Of a stretch of DNA of 10,934 nt, positions 1-6,496 are shown piece by piece. The notes beneath the pieces were generated by a model. That model was not told where the DNA came from. It made no database searches and worked only from the letters and a program-made list of their open reading frames with translations. The position numbers and the translations under genes are program-made. Origin of the DNA: Gammaproteobacteria bacterium (GTDB lineage Bacteria; Pseudomonadota; Gammaproteobacteria; Thiohalospirales; Thiohalospiraceae); assembly GCA_011322575.1 (NCBI GenBank), contig DRMK01000153.1:1-10934 (forward strand). Direction: 5' to 3'. Every line of letters starts with the position of its first letter. Position 1 is the first letter of the stretch.

Positions 1-1
1 C

Positions 2-880
2 GAATACTACGGATTGCAGTGTCCGGGACTTGAAACCGCCGGCGACATCTCCAGGGAGGAAGTGCTTTCCACGTTCCGGGAATTCTACGTTCCCAACAAC
101 ATGACGCTGGTTGTCGTCGGCGACTTCGACAAGCGGGAGATAATCGAAAGGTCGCGAGAGACCTTTGGCAAAATGGTCAGAAAACCGGTTTCCAGGCTGG
201 AGCCGGAGTCCTATGTCGATTTTTTTGGGAAAACTTTTACCGGAACTCTTTCCCCCCTAATCGGCAGCGAGGCGGCCATATTCATATGCTATCCCGCAAA
301 TGAAGAGCTCTTGGCCAATCGCTATCCGCTCCGGCTGGTTGGACAGTATCTGAGCGACCTGCTCTACAAAACCATACGAGTGGAACACGGCCTTTCCTAC
401 AGCCCGGAAGCCGCCTTCGTGGCCGGGGAAGATCTGGGTTTTCTTTGTGCCTCTGCCGATGTCGATCTGGAAGACATGGACAAGGCGCTGGAGCTGTTAC
501 AGAGGGAGATTGATAGCCTTGCAGCGTCACCACTGGATGAAAGGAAGGTGGAGATTACCAAACGCGGCCTGCTTCTCCGTCTCGTCCAAATGGGCGAGTC
601 GAATGCCGAGTATGCGGACTACTATGCAAGCAACCTGGAGGATCTTGAGCACGGGGGGAGGTTTGCCGACAACGGGGAACAGATTGAGATCGTCACGGCG
701 AAAATGATGCACGAGGCTGCAGCCAAGGTGATCCATGATGGCCGAAAGATTGTCATCATCAACGAGCCCACCCTTACCTACACCCAGTTCTATCTTCTAA
801 TGTTGATGCTGCCGGTGTTGCTCCTGGCGGCTGGTTGGTGGCTGTACAAAAGGCGCCTGCGGCTCCGTAGAATCGAATAG
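2..880 (+). CDS. M16 (insulinase-like) peptidase family protein, C-terminal part, with C-terminal membrane anchor
   Basis: The reading frame is open from the window edge (Glu-Tyr-Tyr-Gly from base 2), so the N-terminal part, where an HxxEH zinc motif would lie, is outside the window. The visible part begins at the end of an M16 domain: the stretch around bases 86-130 (YVPNNMTLVVVGDFD) is typical of this family. A second M16 domain follows, with the family-like segment RVEHGLSYSPEA near bases 378-413, which matches the R..xG..Y substrate-side motif. Near bases 790-847 there is a hydrophobic helix followed by an Arg/Lys-rich tail. By the positive-inside rule the tail would be cytoplasmic and the peptidase domain periplasmic. 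Whether it is catalytic cannot be judged without the N-terminus. It could also be a non-catalytic partner, as occurs in paired M16B genes. The family call is fairly sure; the substrate is unknown. Confidence 0.85.
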   Translation, partial: EYYGLQCPGLETAGDISREEVLSTFREFYVPNNMTLVVVGDFDKREIIERSRETFGKMVRKPVSRLEPESYVDFFGKTFTGTLSPLIGSEAAIFICYPANEELLANRYPLRLVGQYLSDLLYKTIRVEHGLSYSPEAAFVAGEDLGFLCASADVDLEDMDKALELLQREIDSLAASPLDERKVEITKRGLLLRLVQMGESNAEYADYYASNLEDLEHGGRFADNGEQIEIVTAKMMHEAAAKVIHDGRKIVIINEPTLTYTQFYLLMLMLPVLLLAAGWWLYKRRLRLRRIE

Positions 881-1051
881 GGCAGAGGAAAAACAGGCCG
901 GCCCGACGTTGCAACTTTTGCCAATGGGCAACCACCGCCCGCAAGCCACGCCTCGTTGTGGTGCTATGGTAACTCCAGGTGGAAATTTTTTCCGCAACTC
1001 ACCAAGAAATTGGTCGAATCCTTATAACTTCTTTGAAAAAAAAGGAAGAAA

Positions 1052-1378
1052 ATGGGTGCGATTCTGCTAGTGATGGGGGTGGTTATACTGTTGTGGGGGA
1101 TGCTGAACGTACACCAATCGTTCAGGATGATAATAGTGGCCGTGGCGGTGGGCCTGTTTGCTACCGGCACCGGAATCCGTCTCACCTTGGGAAAGTTCCG
1201 GATGGAGAATGACATGCCGGTGGTGCTGCTTTCTTCACGGAGCTGTTATCGGTTCAAGGTAAAGGGGATTGTGGATCCACGATGCCATGAAACCGAGGAG
1301 GAGGCCAGAAAAGCCATGCATGAATCGCCGAGATACCAGAGATGGAAGCGGGAGAGTGATGACGGCGACGACCGATAG
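1052..1378 (+). CDS. Small predicted membrane protein of unknown function
   Basis: This encodes 108 residues that I do not recognise. It starts at ATG 1052 behind an AAGGA/AGGAAG ribosome-binding site at 1042-1048. Residues 1-18 and about 26-44 are hydrophobic and should form two membrane helices joined by a short loop (NVHQSFR). The remaining 60 or so residues are polar, with an acidic Asp-rich end (DDGDDR), and are probably a soluble tail. The clear ribosome-binding site and the coherent two-helix design support a real gene. The overlapping frame at 979-1212 lacks both. The gene sits alone between the M16 gene and metG with about 170 bases before it, so it may be its own transcription unit. 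No function can be assigned. Confidence 0.5.
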   Translation: MGAILLVMGVVILLWGMLNVHQSFRMIIVAVAVGLFATGTGIRLTLGKFRMENDMPVVLLSSRSCYRFKVKGIVDPRCHETEEEARKAMHESPRYQRWKRESDDGDDR

Positions 1379-1715
1379 GCTCGATTGGAAAGGGAGCTGA
1401 TCCGGTGGCAGGGCTGGTAACGGGCCAGGAGTGTCCGGTCGCAACCGCGATACTGCAAAATGCCGCGTTGGTGGTTCGAGGGAGACGTTCAGACCGGTGG
1501 CCGGTGAGCCGTCGCTTCTCCCGGTGATGGACAGGGCGCAAACGGATCTGCCCACCGCCGGCCCGCTCATCGGTTCACACATGGCCCGATGGTTCGTGGC
1601 GAGGGCCATGTAGGCGTCTTTGTCATCCGGGACTGTGCCGGGGTGCTGGCGAAATAGCTCTATTGTTGCTACCCTTGTTCGGCTGCTTGCACCCCTCTCG
1701 ATCTACAGAGCCGAC
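1379..1715 (+). other. 337-base stretch upstream of metG with no supported gene
   Basis: Short open frames exist on both strands here (60 codons at 1431-1613 plus; a 124-codon minus frame at 1235-1609 that overlaps the upstream gene), but none has a convincing ribosome-binding site or recognisable domain. One plus frame without a good start, 1508-1657, ends in the protein-like string VRGEGHVGVFVIRDCAGVLAK before a TAG and could be the tail of a decayed gene; this is weak. A small perfect hairpin (ACCGG-TGG-CCGGT) lies at 1493-1505. The metG promoter must lie here or upstream, but I found no good -35/-10 pair: TTGTCA at 1620-1625 has no partner -10 at 16-18 bases. Confidence 0.4.
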
Positions 1716-3725
1716 ATGAGAAAGATTCTGGTAACCAGCGCCCTGCCCTACGCCAACGGCCCCATCCATCTGGGACATCTGGTGGAGTACATCCAGACCG
1801 ATATCTGGGTCCGCTTCCAGAAACTGCGGGGCAACGAGTGCATCTATGTATGCGCCGACGATGCCCACGGCACCCCCATCATGCTCAAGGCGAAGCAGGA
1901 GGGGGTTACTCCCGAACAGCTCATCGAGCACATAGGCAGGGAGCATCGCGCCGATTTCGCCGATTTCCTGATCGGCTTCGACAATTACTACAGCACCCAC
2001 TCGGAGGAGAACCGGCTCTACGCCAACCTGATCTACGAGCGGCTGCGCGATGCGGGCCATATCTCGAGACGCACCATCGTGCAGGCCTACGACCCGGAGG
2101 CAGGGATGTTTCTGCCGGACCGTTTCATCAAGGGGGAGTGCCCGCGCTGCGGCGCCGCAGATCAGTATGGAGACTCCTGCGAGGCGTGCGGGGCCACCTA
2201 TGCCCCTACCGAGCTGAAAAACGCGGTATCCGCGATCTCCGGCGCCAGGCCGGTAGAGCGGGAGACCGAGCACCTCTTTTTCAGGCTGGGGGATTTCACT
2301 CCCATGCTGAAAGAGTGGGTGAACGGCGGCCATCTGCAGCCGGAAATCCGCAACAAACTCAAGGAGTGGTTCGAGGCTGGCCTGCAGGACTGGGACATCT
2401 CCCGTGACGCCCCCTACTGGGGTTTCGAGATCCCGGATGCGCCGGGCAAGTACTTCTATGTCTGGCTGGATGCCCCGGTGGGCTACATGGCCAGCTTCAG
2501 GAACTACTGCGATCGAACCGGAGCCTCTTTCGAGGAGTTCTGGAGTCGCGAGGCGGAAACCGCCAGCGAACTGTACCACTTTATCGGCAAGGATATCGCC
2601 TATTTCCACACCCTGTTCTGGCCGGCGATGCTGGAGGGGGCCGGCTTCCGCAAGCCCACGGCCGTCTGGTGCCACGGGTTCCTCACCATCAACGGGCAGA
2701 AGATGTCCAAGTCGCGGGGCACCTTCATCCGGGCGCGAAGCTATCTGGAGCATCTGGATGCGGAGTACCTGCGCTACTACTTCGCCGCCAAGCTGGGATC
2801 CGGGGTGGAGGACATCGATCTCAACCTGCAGGATTTCATGGCGCGGGTGAACAGTGATCTGGTGGGCAAGCTGGTGAATATCGCTTCGCGCTGCGCCGGG
2901 TTCATCGGCAAGCGGTTCGGGGGGCGGCTGGCCGAGGCCCTGCCTGATGCCGATCTCTACGCCTCCTTCGTCCGCTCCGGAGAGGAGATCGCGGCGCTCT
3001 ACGAACGGCGCGAATATGGCCACGCCATGCGCGAGATAATGGCGCTGGCCGATGTGGCCAACCAGTATATCGACGAGCGAAAGCCGTGGGTGGCAATCAG
3101 GGAGAGTGGACGGGAGCGGGAGGTGCAGGGGATCTGCACCCAGGGGCTCAACCTGTTCCGGGTGCTGGTCACCTACCTCAAACCGGTGCTGCCGCGCCTT
3201 GCGGAGCGTAGCGAGAGGTTTCTCGCCTGCGGGGAGCTGGAGTGGGAGGCGATCCGGGAGCCGCTGCTGGCGCACCGGGTGGAACCTTTCAAGCCGCTGT
3301 TGACCCGGGTGGAGGAGAGCGCCATCGAGGCGTTGCTAGAGGAGTCCGCCGCAACCAGCGCCGCGCCCCCGGCGCCGGACAAGGAACCGGCGGCCGGCAC
3401 CATCTCCATCGACGATTTCGCCAGGCTGGATCTGCGCATTGCCCGTATCGTCGAAGCCGCGCCGGTTGAAGGGGCGGACAGGCTGCTGCGCCTCACCCTG
3501 GACATCGGGGAGGGCGAGATGCGCAATGTGTTCGCCGGCATCAAGTCGGCCTATACGCCCTCGCAGCTGGAGGGACGGCTGACAGTGGTGGTGGCCAACC
3601 TGGCGCCGCGCAAGATGCGGTTTGGCGTCTCGGAGGGGATGGTGCTGGCGGCGGGTTCCGGCGGAAAGGGGCTGTTCCTGCTCTCACCCGACGAAGGGGC
3701 CGAGCCCGGAATGCGGGTGAAGTAA
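1716..3725 (+). CDS. metG: Methionyl-tRNA synthetase (MetG, class I, with C-terminal tRNA-binding domain)
   Basis: This cytoplasmic enzyme charges tRNA-Met with methionine using ATP. The protein is 669 residues, close to the E. coli enzyme (677). The start at ATG 1716 gives the conserved N-terminus MRKILVTSALPYANGPIHLGH. The open frame continues upstream to a TTG at 1620, but those 32 residues are not family-like. Visible motifs are the HIGH signature as HLGH (18-21), a zinc knuckle with Cys142, Cys145, Cys155 and Cys158, and KMSKS at 329-333. An Ala/Pro-rich linker then leads to a C-terminal EMAPII/Trbp111-type tRNA-binding and dimerisation domain at about 566-669 (DDFARLDLRIARIVEA). The ribosome-binding site is weak (only AGAG-like bases before the ATG). 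It ends 120 bases before rnfA and is probably a separate unit, though readthrough into rnf is possible. Confidence 0.98.
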   Translation: MRKILVTSALPYANGPIHLGHLVEYIQTDIWVRFQKLRGNECIYVCADDAHGTPIMLKAKQEGVTPEQLIEHIGREHRADFADFLIGFDNYYSTHSEENRLYANLIYERLRDAGHISRRTIVQAYDPEAGMFLPDRFIKGECPRCGAADQYGDSCEACGATYAPTELKNAVSAISGARPVERETEHLFFRLGDFTPMLKEWVNGGHLQPEIRNKLKEWFEAGLQDWDISRDAPYWGFEIPDAPGKYFYVWLDAPVGYMASFRNYCDRTGASFEEFWSREAETASELYHFIGKDIAYFHTLFWPAMLEGAGFRKPTAVWCHGFLTINGQKMSKSRGTFIRARSYLEHLDAEYLRYYFAAKLGSGVEDIDLNLQDFMARVNSDLVGKLVNIASRCAGFIGKRFGGRLAEALPDADLYASFVRSGEEIAALYERREYGHAMREIMALADVANQYIDERKPWVAIRESGREREVQGICTQGLNLFRVLVTYLKPVLPRLAERSERFLACGELEWEAIREPLLAHRVEPFKPLLTRVEESAIEALLEESAATSAAPPAPDKEPAAGTISIDDFARLDLRIARIVEAAPVEGADRLLRLTLDIGEGEMRNVFAGIKSAYTPSQLEGRLTVVVANLAPRKMRFGVSEGMVLAAGSGGKGLFLLSPDEGAEPGMRVK

Positions 3726-3732
3726 CCCTGTA

Positions 3733-3746
3733 TTGAGCAAAATCAC
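3733..3746 (+). promoter_or_regulatory. Possible FNR/Anr-type operator upstream of rnfA
   Basis: The site reads TTGAG-CAAA-ATCAC, matching 8 of the 10 defined bases of the FNR/Anr consensus TTGAT-N4-ATCAA. Its centre is at 3739.5. A -10-like hexamer, AATAAT (5 of 6 to TATAAT), lies at 3768-3773 and would start transcription near 3780, which puts the site at about -40.5, the usual position of class II FNR activation. This supports oxygen-responsive control of rnf, but it rests on a motif and its spacing only. The overlapping reading TTGAGC (3733-3738) - 17 bases - GATAAA (3756-3761) as a sigma-70 promoter is an alternative, with 4/6 matches in each box. Confidence 0.4.
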
Positions 3747-3765
3747 TCTTTCGCCGATAAAATCT

Positions 3766-3797
3766 GGAATAATAGGCGTTTCAGGCCCTATTATTCC
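3766..3797. repeat. Perfect 11-base inverted repeat between metG and rnfA
   Basis: GGAATAATAGG (3766-3776) is repeated exactly inverted as CCTATTATTCC (3787-3797), with a 10-base spacer. Arm centres are 21 bases apart, about two helical turns, which suits a dimeric DNA-binding protein. As RNA it would make an 11-pair stem in metG readthrough transcripts, but no U-tract follows, so it is not a standard terminator. The left arm contains the -10 candidate AATAAT. A second small stem (CCCC-ATTTC-GGGG, 3796-3808) shares bases with the right arm, so the two RNA stems could not both form fully. Confidence 0.55.
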
Positions 3798-3829
3798 CCA
3801 TTTCGGGGCAATACCTGACCAAAACTATC

Positions 3830-3838
3830 TGGTATCAT
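3830..3838 (+). promoter_or_regulatory. Possible extended -10 promoter element directly before rnfA
   Basis: TGG-TATCAT at 3830-3838 matches the extended -10 form TGn-TATAAT at all positions but one. Transcription would begin about base 3845, at the rnfA start codon, giving a leaderless or nearly leaderless message. There is no good -35 at 16-18 bases upstream. No purine-rich ribosome-binding site precedes the ATG at 3846, which is why this element deserves notice. Confidence 0.25.
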
Positions 3839-3845
3839 TCGATCC

Positions 3846-4427
3846 ATGGCAGAGTACGCGCTCATACTCATAAGCACCATCCTGGTCAACAATTTCGTCC
3901 TGGTAAAGTTCCTGGGGTTGTGTCCGTTTCTGGGGGTGTCCAAGAAGCTGGAGACCGCCATCGGTATGGGCCTGGCCACCACCTTCGTTCTTACGCTCTC
4001 CTCCATCTGCAGTTATCTCGTCAACGAATACCTGCTCTCGCCGCTGGGAATCGAGTACCTGCGCACCATCGCCTTCATTCTCGTGATCGCTGTGGTGGTG
4101 CAGTTCACCGAGATGGTGGTTCACAAGACCAGTCCGCTGCTCTACCGGGTGCTGGGGATCTTTCTGCCGCTGATCACCACCAACTGCGCGGTGCTCGGCG
4201 TGGCCCTGCTCAACGTGCAGGCGGAACACAATTTCATCCAGTCGGCGCTGTACGGTTTCGGTGCCTCCGTCGGGTTCTCCCTTGTACTGGTGATGTTCGC
4301 CGCCATGCGGGAGCGGATCGAGGTGGCGGACGTTCCCGTTGCCTTCCGGGGTCCCGCCATCGCCCTGGTAACCGCCGGACTGATGTCGTTGGCCTTTATC
4401 GGTTTCTCGGGCCTGGTAAAAGGATAG
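3846..4427 (+). CDS. rnfA: Rnf/Rsx electron transport complex subunit A
   Basis: This is an integral membrane subunit of the ion-translocating ferredoxin:NAD+ oxidoreductase complex. The 193 residues form about six hydrophobic helices and match the usual length. Hallmarks are NNFVLVKFLGLCPFLGVSKK with Cys26, and LITTNCAVLG with Cys114. In structures of Rnf and the related Na+-NQR, equivalent cysteines of this subunit and of RnfE hold a [2Fe-2S] cluster inside the membrane, which relays electrons across it. The MAEYALIL start aligns with known RnfA N-termini, so ATG 3846 is well supported although no Shine-Dalgarno sequence is visible. It is the first gene of the operon, 3 bases before rnfB. 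It is a paralogue of RnfE in this window, in opposite membrane orientation according to the family literature. Confidence 0.98.
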   Translation: MAEYALILISTILVNNFVLVKFLGLCPFLGVSKKLETAIGMGLATTFVLTLSSICSYLVNEYLLSPLGIEYLRTIAFILVIAVVVQFTEMVVHKTSPLLYRVLGIFLPLITTNCAVLGVALLNVQAEHNFIQSALYGFGASVGFSLVLVMFAAMRERIEVADVPVAFRGPAIALVTAGLMSLAFIGFSGLVKG

Positions 4428-4430
4428 TCC

Positions 4431-4982
4431 ATGCTGAGTGCGGCCCTGGCCCTTACCTTTCTGGCGCTCGTGTTCGGGCTGTTGCTGGGCTACTCCTCCA
4501 TACGCTTCAGGGTGGAGGGAGATCCGGTGGCCGATCAGATCGATGCCATCCTGCCACAGACCCAGTGCGGCCAGTGCGGCTATCCGGGTTGCCGCCCCTA
4601 TGCCGAGGCCATCGCCTCGGGAGAGGCAGATATCAACCAGTGCCCGCCGGGAGGAGAACAGGTGATCCAGGCGCTGGCCGATCTGCTGGGTCGGGAGCCC
4701 AAACCGCTCGATCCGGATCGTGGCGCCGAAAAGCCTCCCATGGTGGCCTTTATCGACGAGTCGGACTGTATCGGCTGTACCCTGTGCATCAAGGCCTGTC
4801 CGGTGGATGCCATCCTGGGGGCGCCCAAGCAGATGCATACGGTCATTGCCGATGAGTGTACGGGATGCGAGTTGTGTGTGGAGCCCTGTCCGGTGGATGT
4901 GATCAGCATGGTTCCGGTCGAGGAGGACATCAGTCACTGGAAGTGGCCCCTACCGAAGGTGGCGAACGGAGACGCCCCATGA
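4431..4982 (+). CDS. rnfB: Rnf/Rsx electron transport complex subunit B (Fe-S protein)
   Basis: This is the peripheral Fe-S subunit that exchanges electrons with soluble ferredoxin or flavodoxin. It has 183 residues. Residues 1-20 are one N-terminal membrane helix. A CX2CX4CX16CP motif follows (Cys46, 49, 54, 71), predicted to bind a 4Fe-4S cluster. A two-cluster ferredoxin domain comes next, with Cys113, 116, 119, 123 and Cys143, 146, 149, 153. This is the short proteobacterial form; clostridial RnfB proteins carry extra clusters. The start at ATG 4431 has AAGGA at 4420-4424. The stop codon overlaps the rnfC start by 4 bases (ATGA), which points to coupled translation. All expected cluster cysteines are intact. 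Confidence 0.98.
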   Translation: MLSAALALTFLALVFGLLLGYSSIRFRVEGDPVADQIDAILPQTQCGQCGYPGCRPYAEAIASGEADINQCPPGGEQVIQALADLLGREPKPLDPDRGAEKPPMVAFIDESDCIGCTLCIKACPVDAILGAPKQMHTVIADECTGCELCVEPCPVDVISMVPVEEDISHWKWPLPKVANGDAP

Positions 4983-6496
4983 GGCTCTGGTCGTTTCACG
5001 GTGGTATCGAGGTGCCCGGGCACAAGGAGATCTCCACCACCCGGCCGGTGGAGCCGGCGCCGCTACCGAAGCGGTTGATCCTGCCGCTCTCCCAGCACCT
5101 TGGAGCGCCGGCTGAGCCACTGGTAGCGGAGGGAGAAGAGGTGCTGAAGGGGCAGATGATCGCCAGTCCGGCCGGATTCGTCAGCGCTCCGCTGCACGCC
5201 AGCAGCTCGGGGAAGGTGGTGGCCATTGGAGAGCATCCCGTACCGCACCCCTCCGGCCTCTCCGCCCCCTGTATCACCATTGAAACGGATGGCGAGGAGC
5301 GCTGGGTGGAGCGGGAGCAGCGTGATTTCCGGCAGCTGGAGCCGGCCGAGATCAGGGAGACGGTCCGGCAGGCCGGGATCGTCGGGCTAGGCGGCGCTGG
5401 ATTTCCCGCCTTCATCAAGCTCAATCCCGGCAGGACCATCAAGACGCTAATCCTCAACGGGGCCGAGTGCGAGCCCTACATCACCAGCGACGACATGCTG
5501 ATGCGCGAACGCCCGGAGCAGATCCTGCGGGGACTGTTGATCATACGCCGTGCCGTCCAGGCCCGGCGCTGCATAATCGCCGTCGAGGACAACAAGCCTG
5601 AAGCGGAGCGCTCCTTGCGGCAGGCGCTAGGAAGCATGAAAGAGGATGCCGACGATATCGAAATCGTCACCATTCCGGCCCGCTATCCCGCTGGAGGCGA
5701 GAAGCAGCTCATTCGGGTGGTGACCGGGCAGGAGGTTCCCAGCGGCGGGCTGCCGGTACAGGTAGGGGTGGTGTGCCACAATGTATCCACCGCAGTGGCG
5801 GTCTATCGCGCCGTGGAGCTGGGGGAGCCTCTCATCTCCCGCTACGTGACCATAACCGGCGGCGCTGTGGCCGAGCCACGCAATCTGGAGGTGCTGATTG
5901 GAACACCCGTGGAGGAGCTGCTCCAGCTGTGCGGAACCGATCCGGGGGCCGTCCAGGAGGTGATCATGGGTGGCCCCATGATGGGGATCTCCCTGGCAAG
6001 CCTTGGAGTACCGCTGGTGAAGACCGGCAACTGCCTGCTGGCGGTGGGCCGGGGGGAGATAGAGCATCCCGAGGTCATGCCCTGCATCCGCTGCGGCAAC
6101 TGCGCCGAGGCTTGCCCCATGTCACTGCTGCCCCAGCAGATGTACTGGCATGCCCGGGCCAAGGATTTCGACCGGCTGCGCGAGTATGATCTATTCGACT
6201 GCATAGAGTGCGGCTGCTGCGCCTATGTTTGCCCCAGCAACATCCCGCTGGTGCACTACTACCGGTTTGCCAAGAGCGAAATCCGGGCCCGGCAGGAGCA
6301 GAAGCGCAAGGCGGATATTGCGCGCGAGCGCCACGAACTTCGGGAACAGCGCCTGGCGCGGGAGAAGGCGGAGCGGGCTGCTCGCCACGCCCGTAAGAGA
6401 CCCGGCCCAAGCGATGAAAGCAAGAAGGCCGCCATTCAAGCCGCGCTGGAGCGGGCCCGGGCCGGCAAACAGGGAGCTGCGCAGGACGATGTTTAA
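4979..6496 (+). CDS. rnfC: Rnf/Rsx electron transport complex subunit C (NADH/FMN and Fe-S subunit)
   Basis: This is the cytoplasmic subunit thought to react with NAD(H) through FMN and pass electrons through two 4Fe-4S clusters. It has 505 residues. The start is ATG 4979 (MRLWSFHGGIEVPGHK), inside the rnfB stop, with GGAG at 4968-4971; the open frame extends upstream to 4856 but that part overlaps rnfB. A glycine-rich nucleotide/flavin loop GLGGAGFP lies at 136-143, followed by NGAECEPYIT and later GGPMMG. Cluster motifs are Cys369, 372, 375, 379 and Cys408, 411, 414, 418, with an extra Cys413. A charged, Ala/Arg/Lys-rich helical tail runs from about 430 to the end and includes KKAAIQAALERARAGK, a single copy of the type of module repeated many times in E. 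coli RsxC (about 740 residues). It overlaps rnfD by 8 bases. Confidence 0.98.
   Translation: MRLWSFHGGIEVPGHKEISTTRPVEPAPLPKRLILPLSQHLGAPAEPLVAEGEEVLKGQMIASPAGFVSAPLHASSSGKVVAIGEHPVPHPSGLSAPCITIETDGEERWVEREQRDFRQLEPAEIRETVRQAGIVGLGGAGFPAFIKLNPGRTIKTLILNGAECEPYITSDDMLMRERPEQILRGLLIIRRAVQARRCIIAVEDNKPEAERSLRQALGSMKEDADDIEIVTIPARYPAGGEKQLIRVVTGQEVPSGGLPVQVGVVCHNVSTAVAVYRAVELGEPLISRYVTITGGAVAEPRNLEVLIGTPVEELLQLCGTDPGAVQEVIMGGPMMGISLASLGVPLVKTGNCLLAVGRGEIEHPEVMPCIRCGNCAEACPMSLLPQQMYWHARAKDFDRLREYDLFDCIECGCCAYVCPSNIPLVHYYRFAKSEIRARQEQKRKADIARERHELREQRLAREKAERAARHARKRPGPSDESKKAAIQAALERARAGKQGAAQDDV

Noticed and set aside
1020..1030. TATAAC (1023-1028) as a -10 for the small membrane protein gene
   Set aside because: No acceptable -35 hexamer lies 16-18 bases upstream.
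1235..1609. 124-codon minus frame in the metG upstream region
   Set aside because: It overlaps the better-supported gene at 1052-1378, has no visible ribosome-binding site and no recognisable domain.
1623..3275. 550-codon open frame on the minus strand opposite metG
   Set aside because: It is the shadow of the GC-rich metG codons. The plus strand carries all class I synthetase motifs, and the minus translation has no domain-like sequence.
3766..3797. The 11-base inverted repeat as a metG intrinsic terminator
   Set aside because: The stem is AT-rich and is followed by CCATTTCGGGG, not by a T-run.
3760..3800. Sigma-54 (-24/-12) promoter before rnfA, as in some nitrogen-fixation rnf operons
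   Set aside because: No GG-N10-GC spacing was found; the nearest GG and GC pairs are 8 bases apart.
3825..4937. 370-codon open frame on the minus strand opposite rnfA and rnfB
   Set aside because: His/Gln/Gly-rich shadow translation of two certain genes, crossing their junction.
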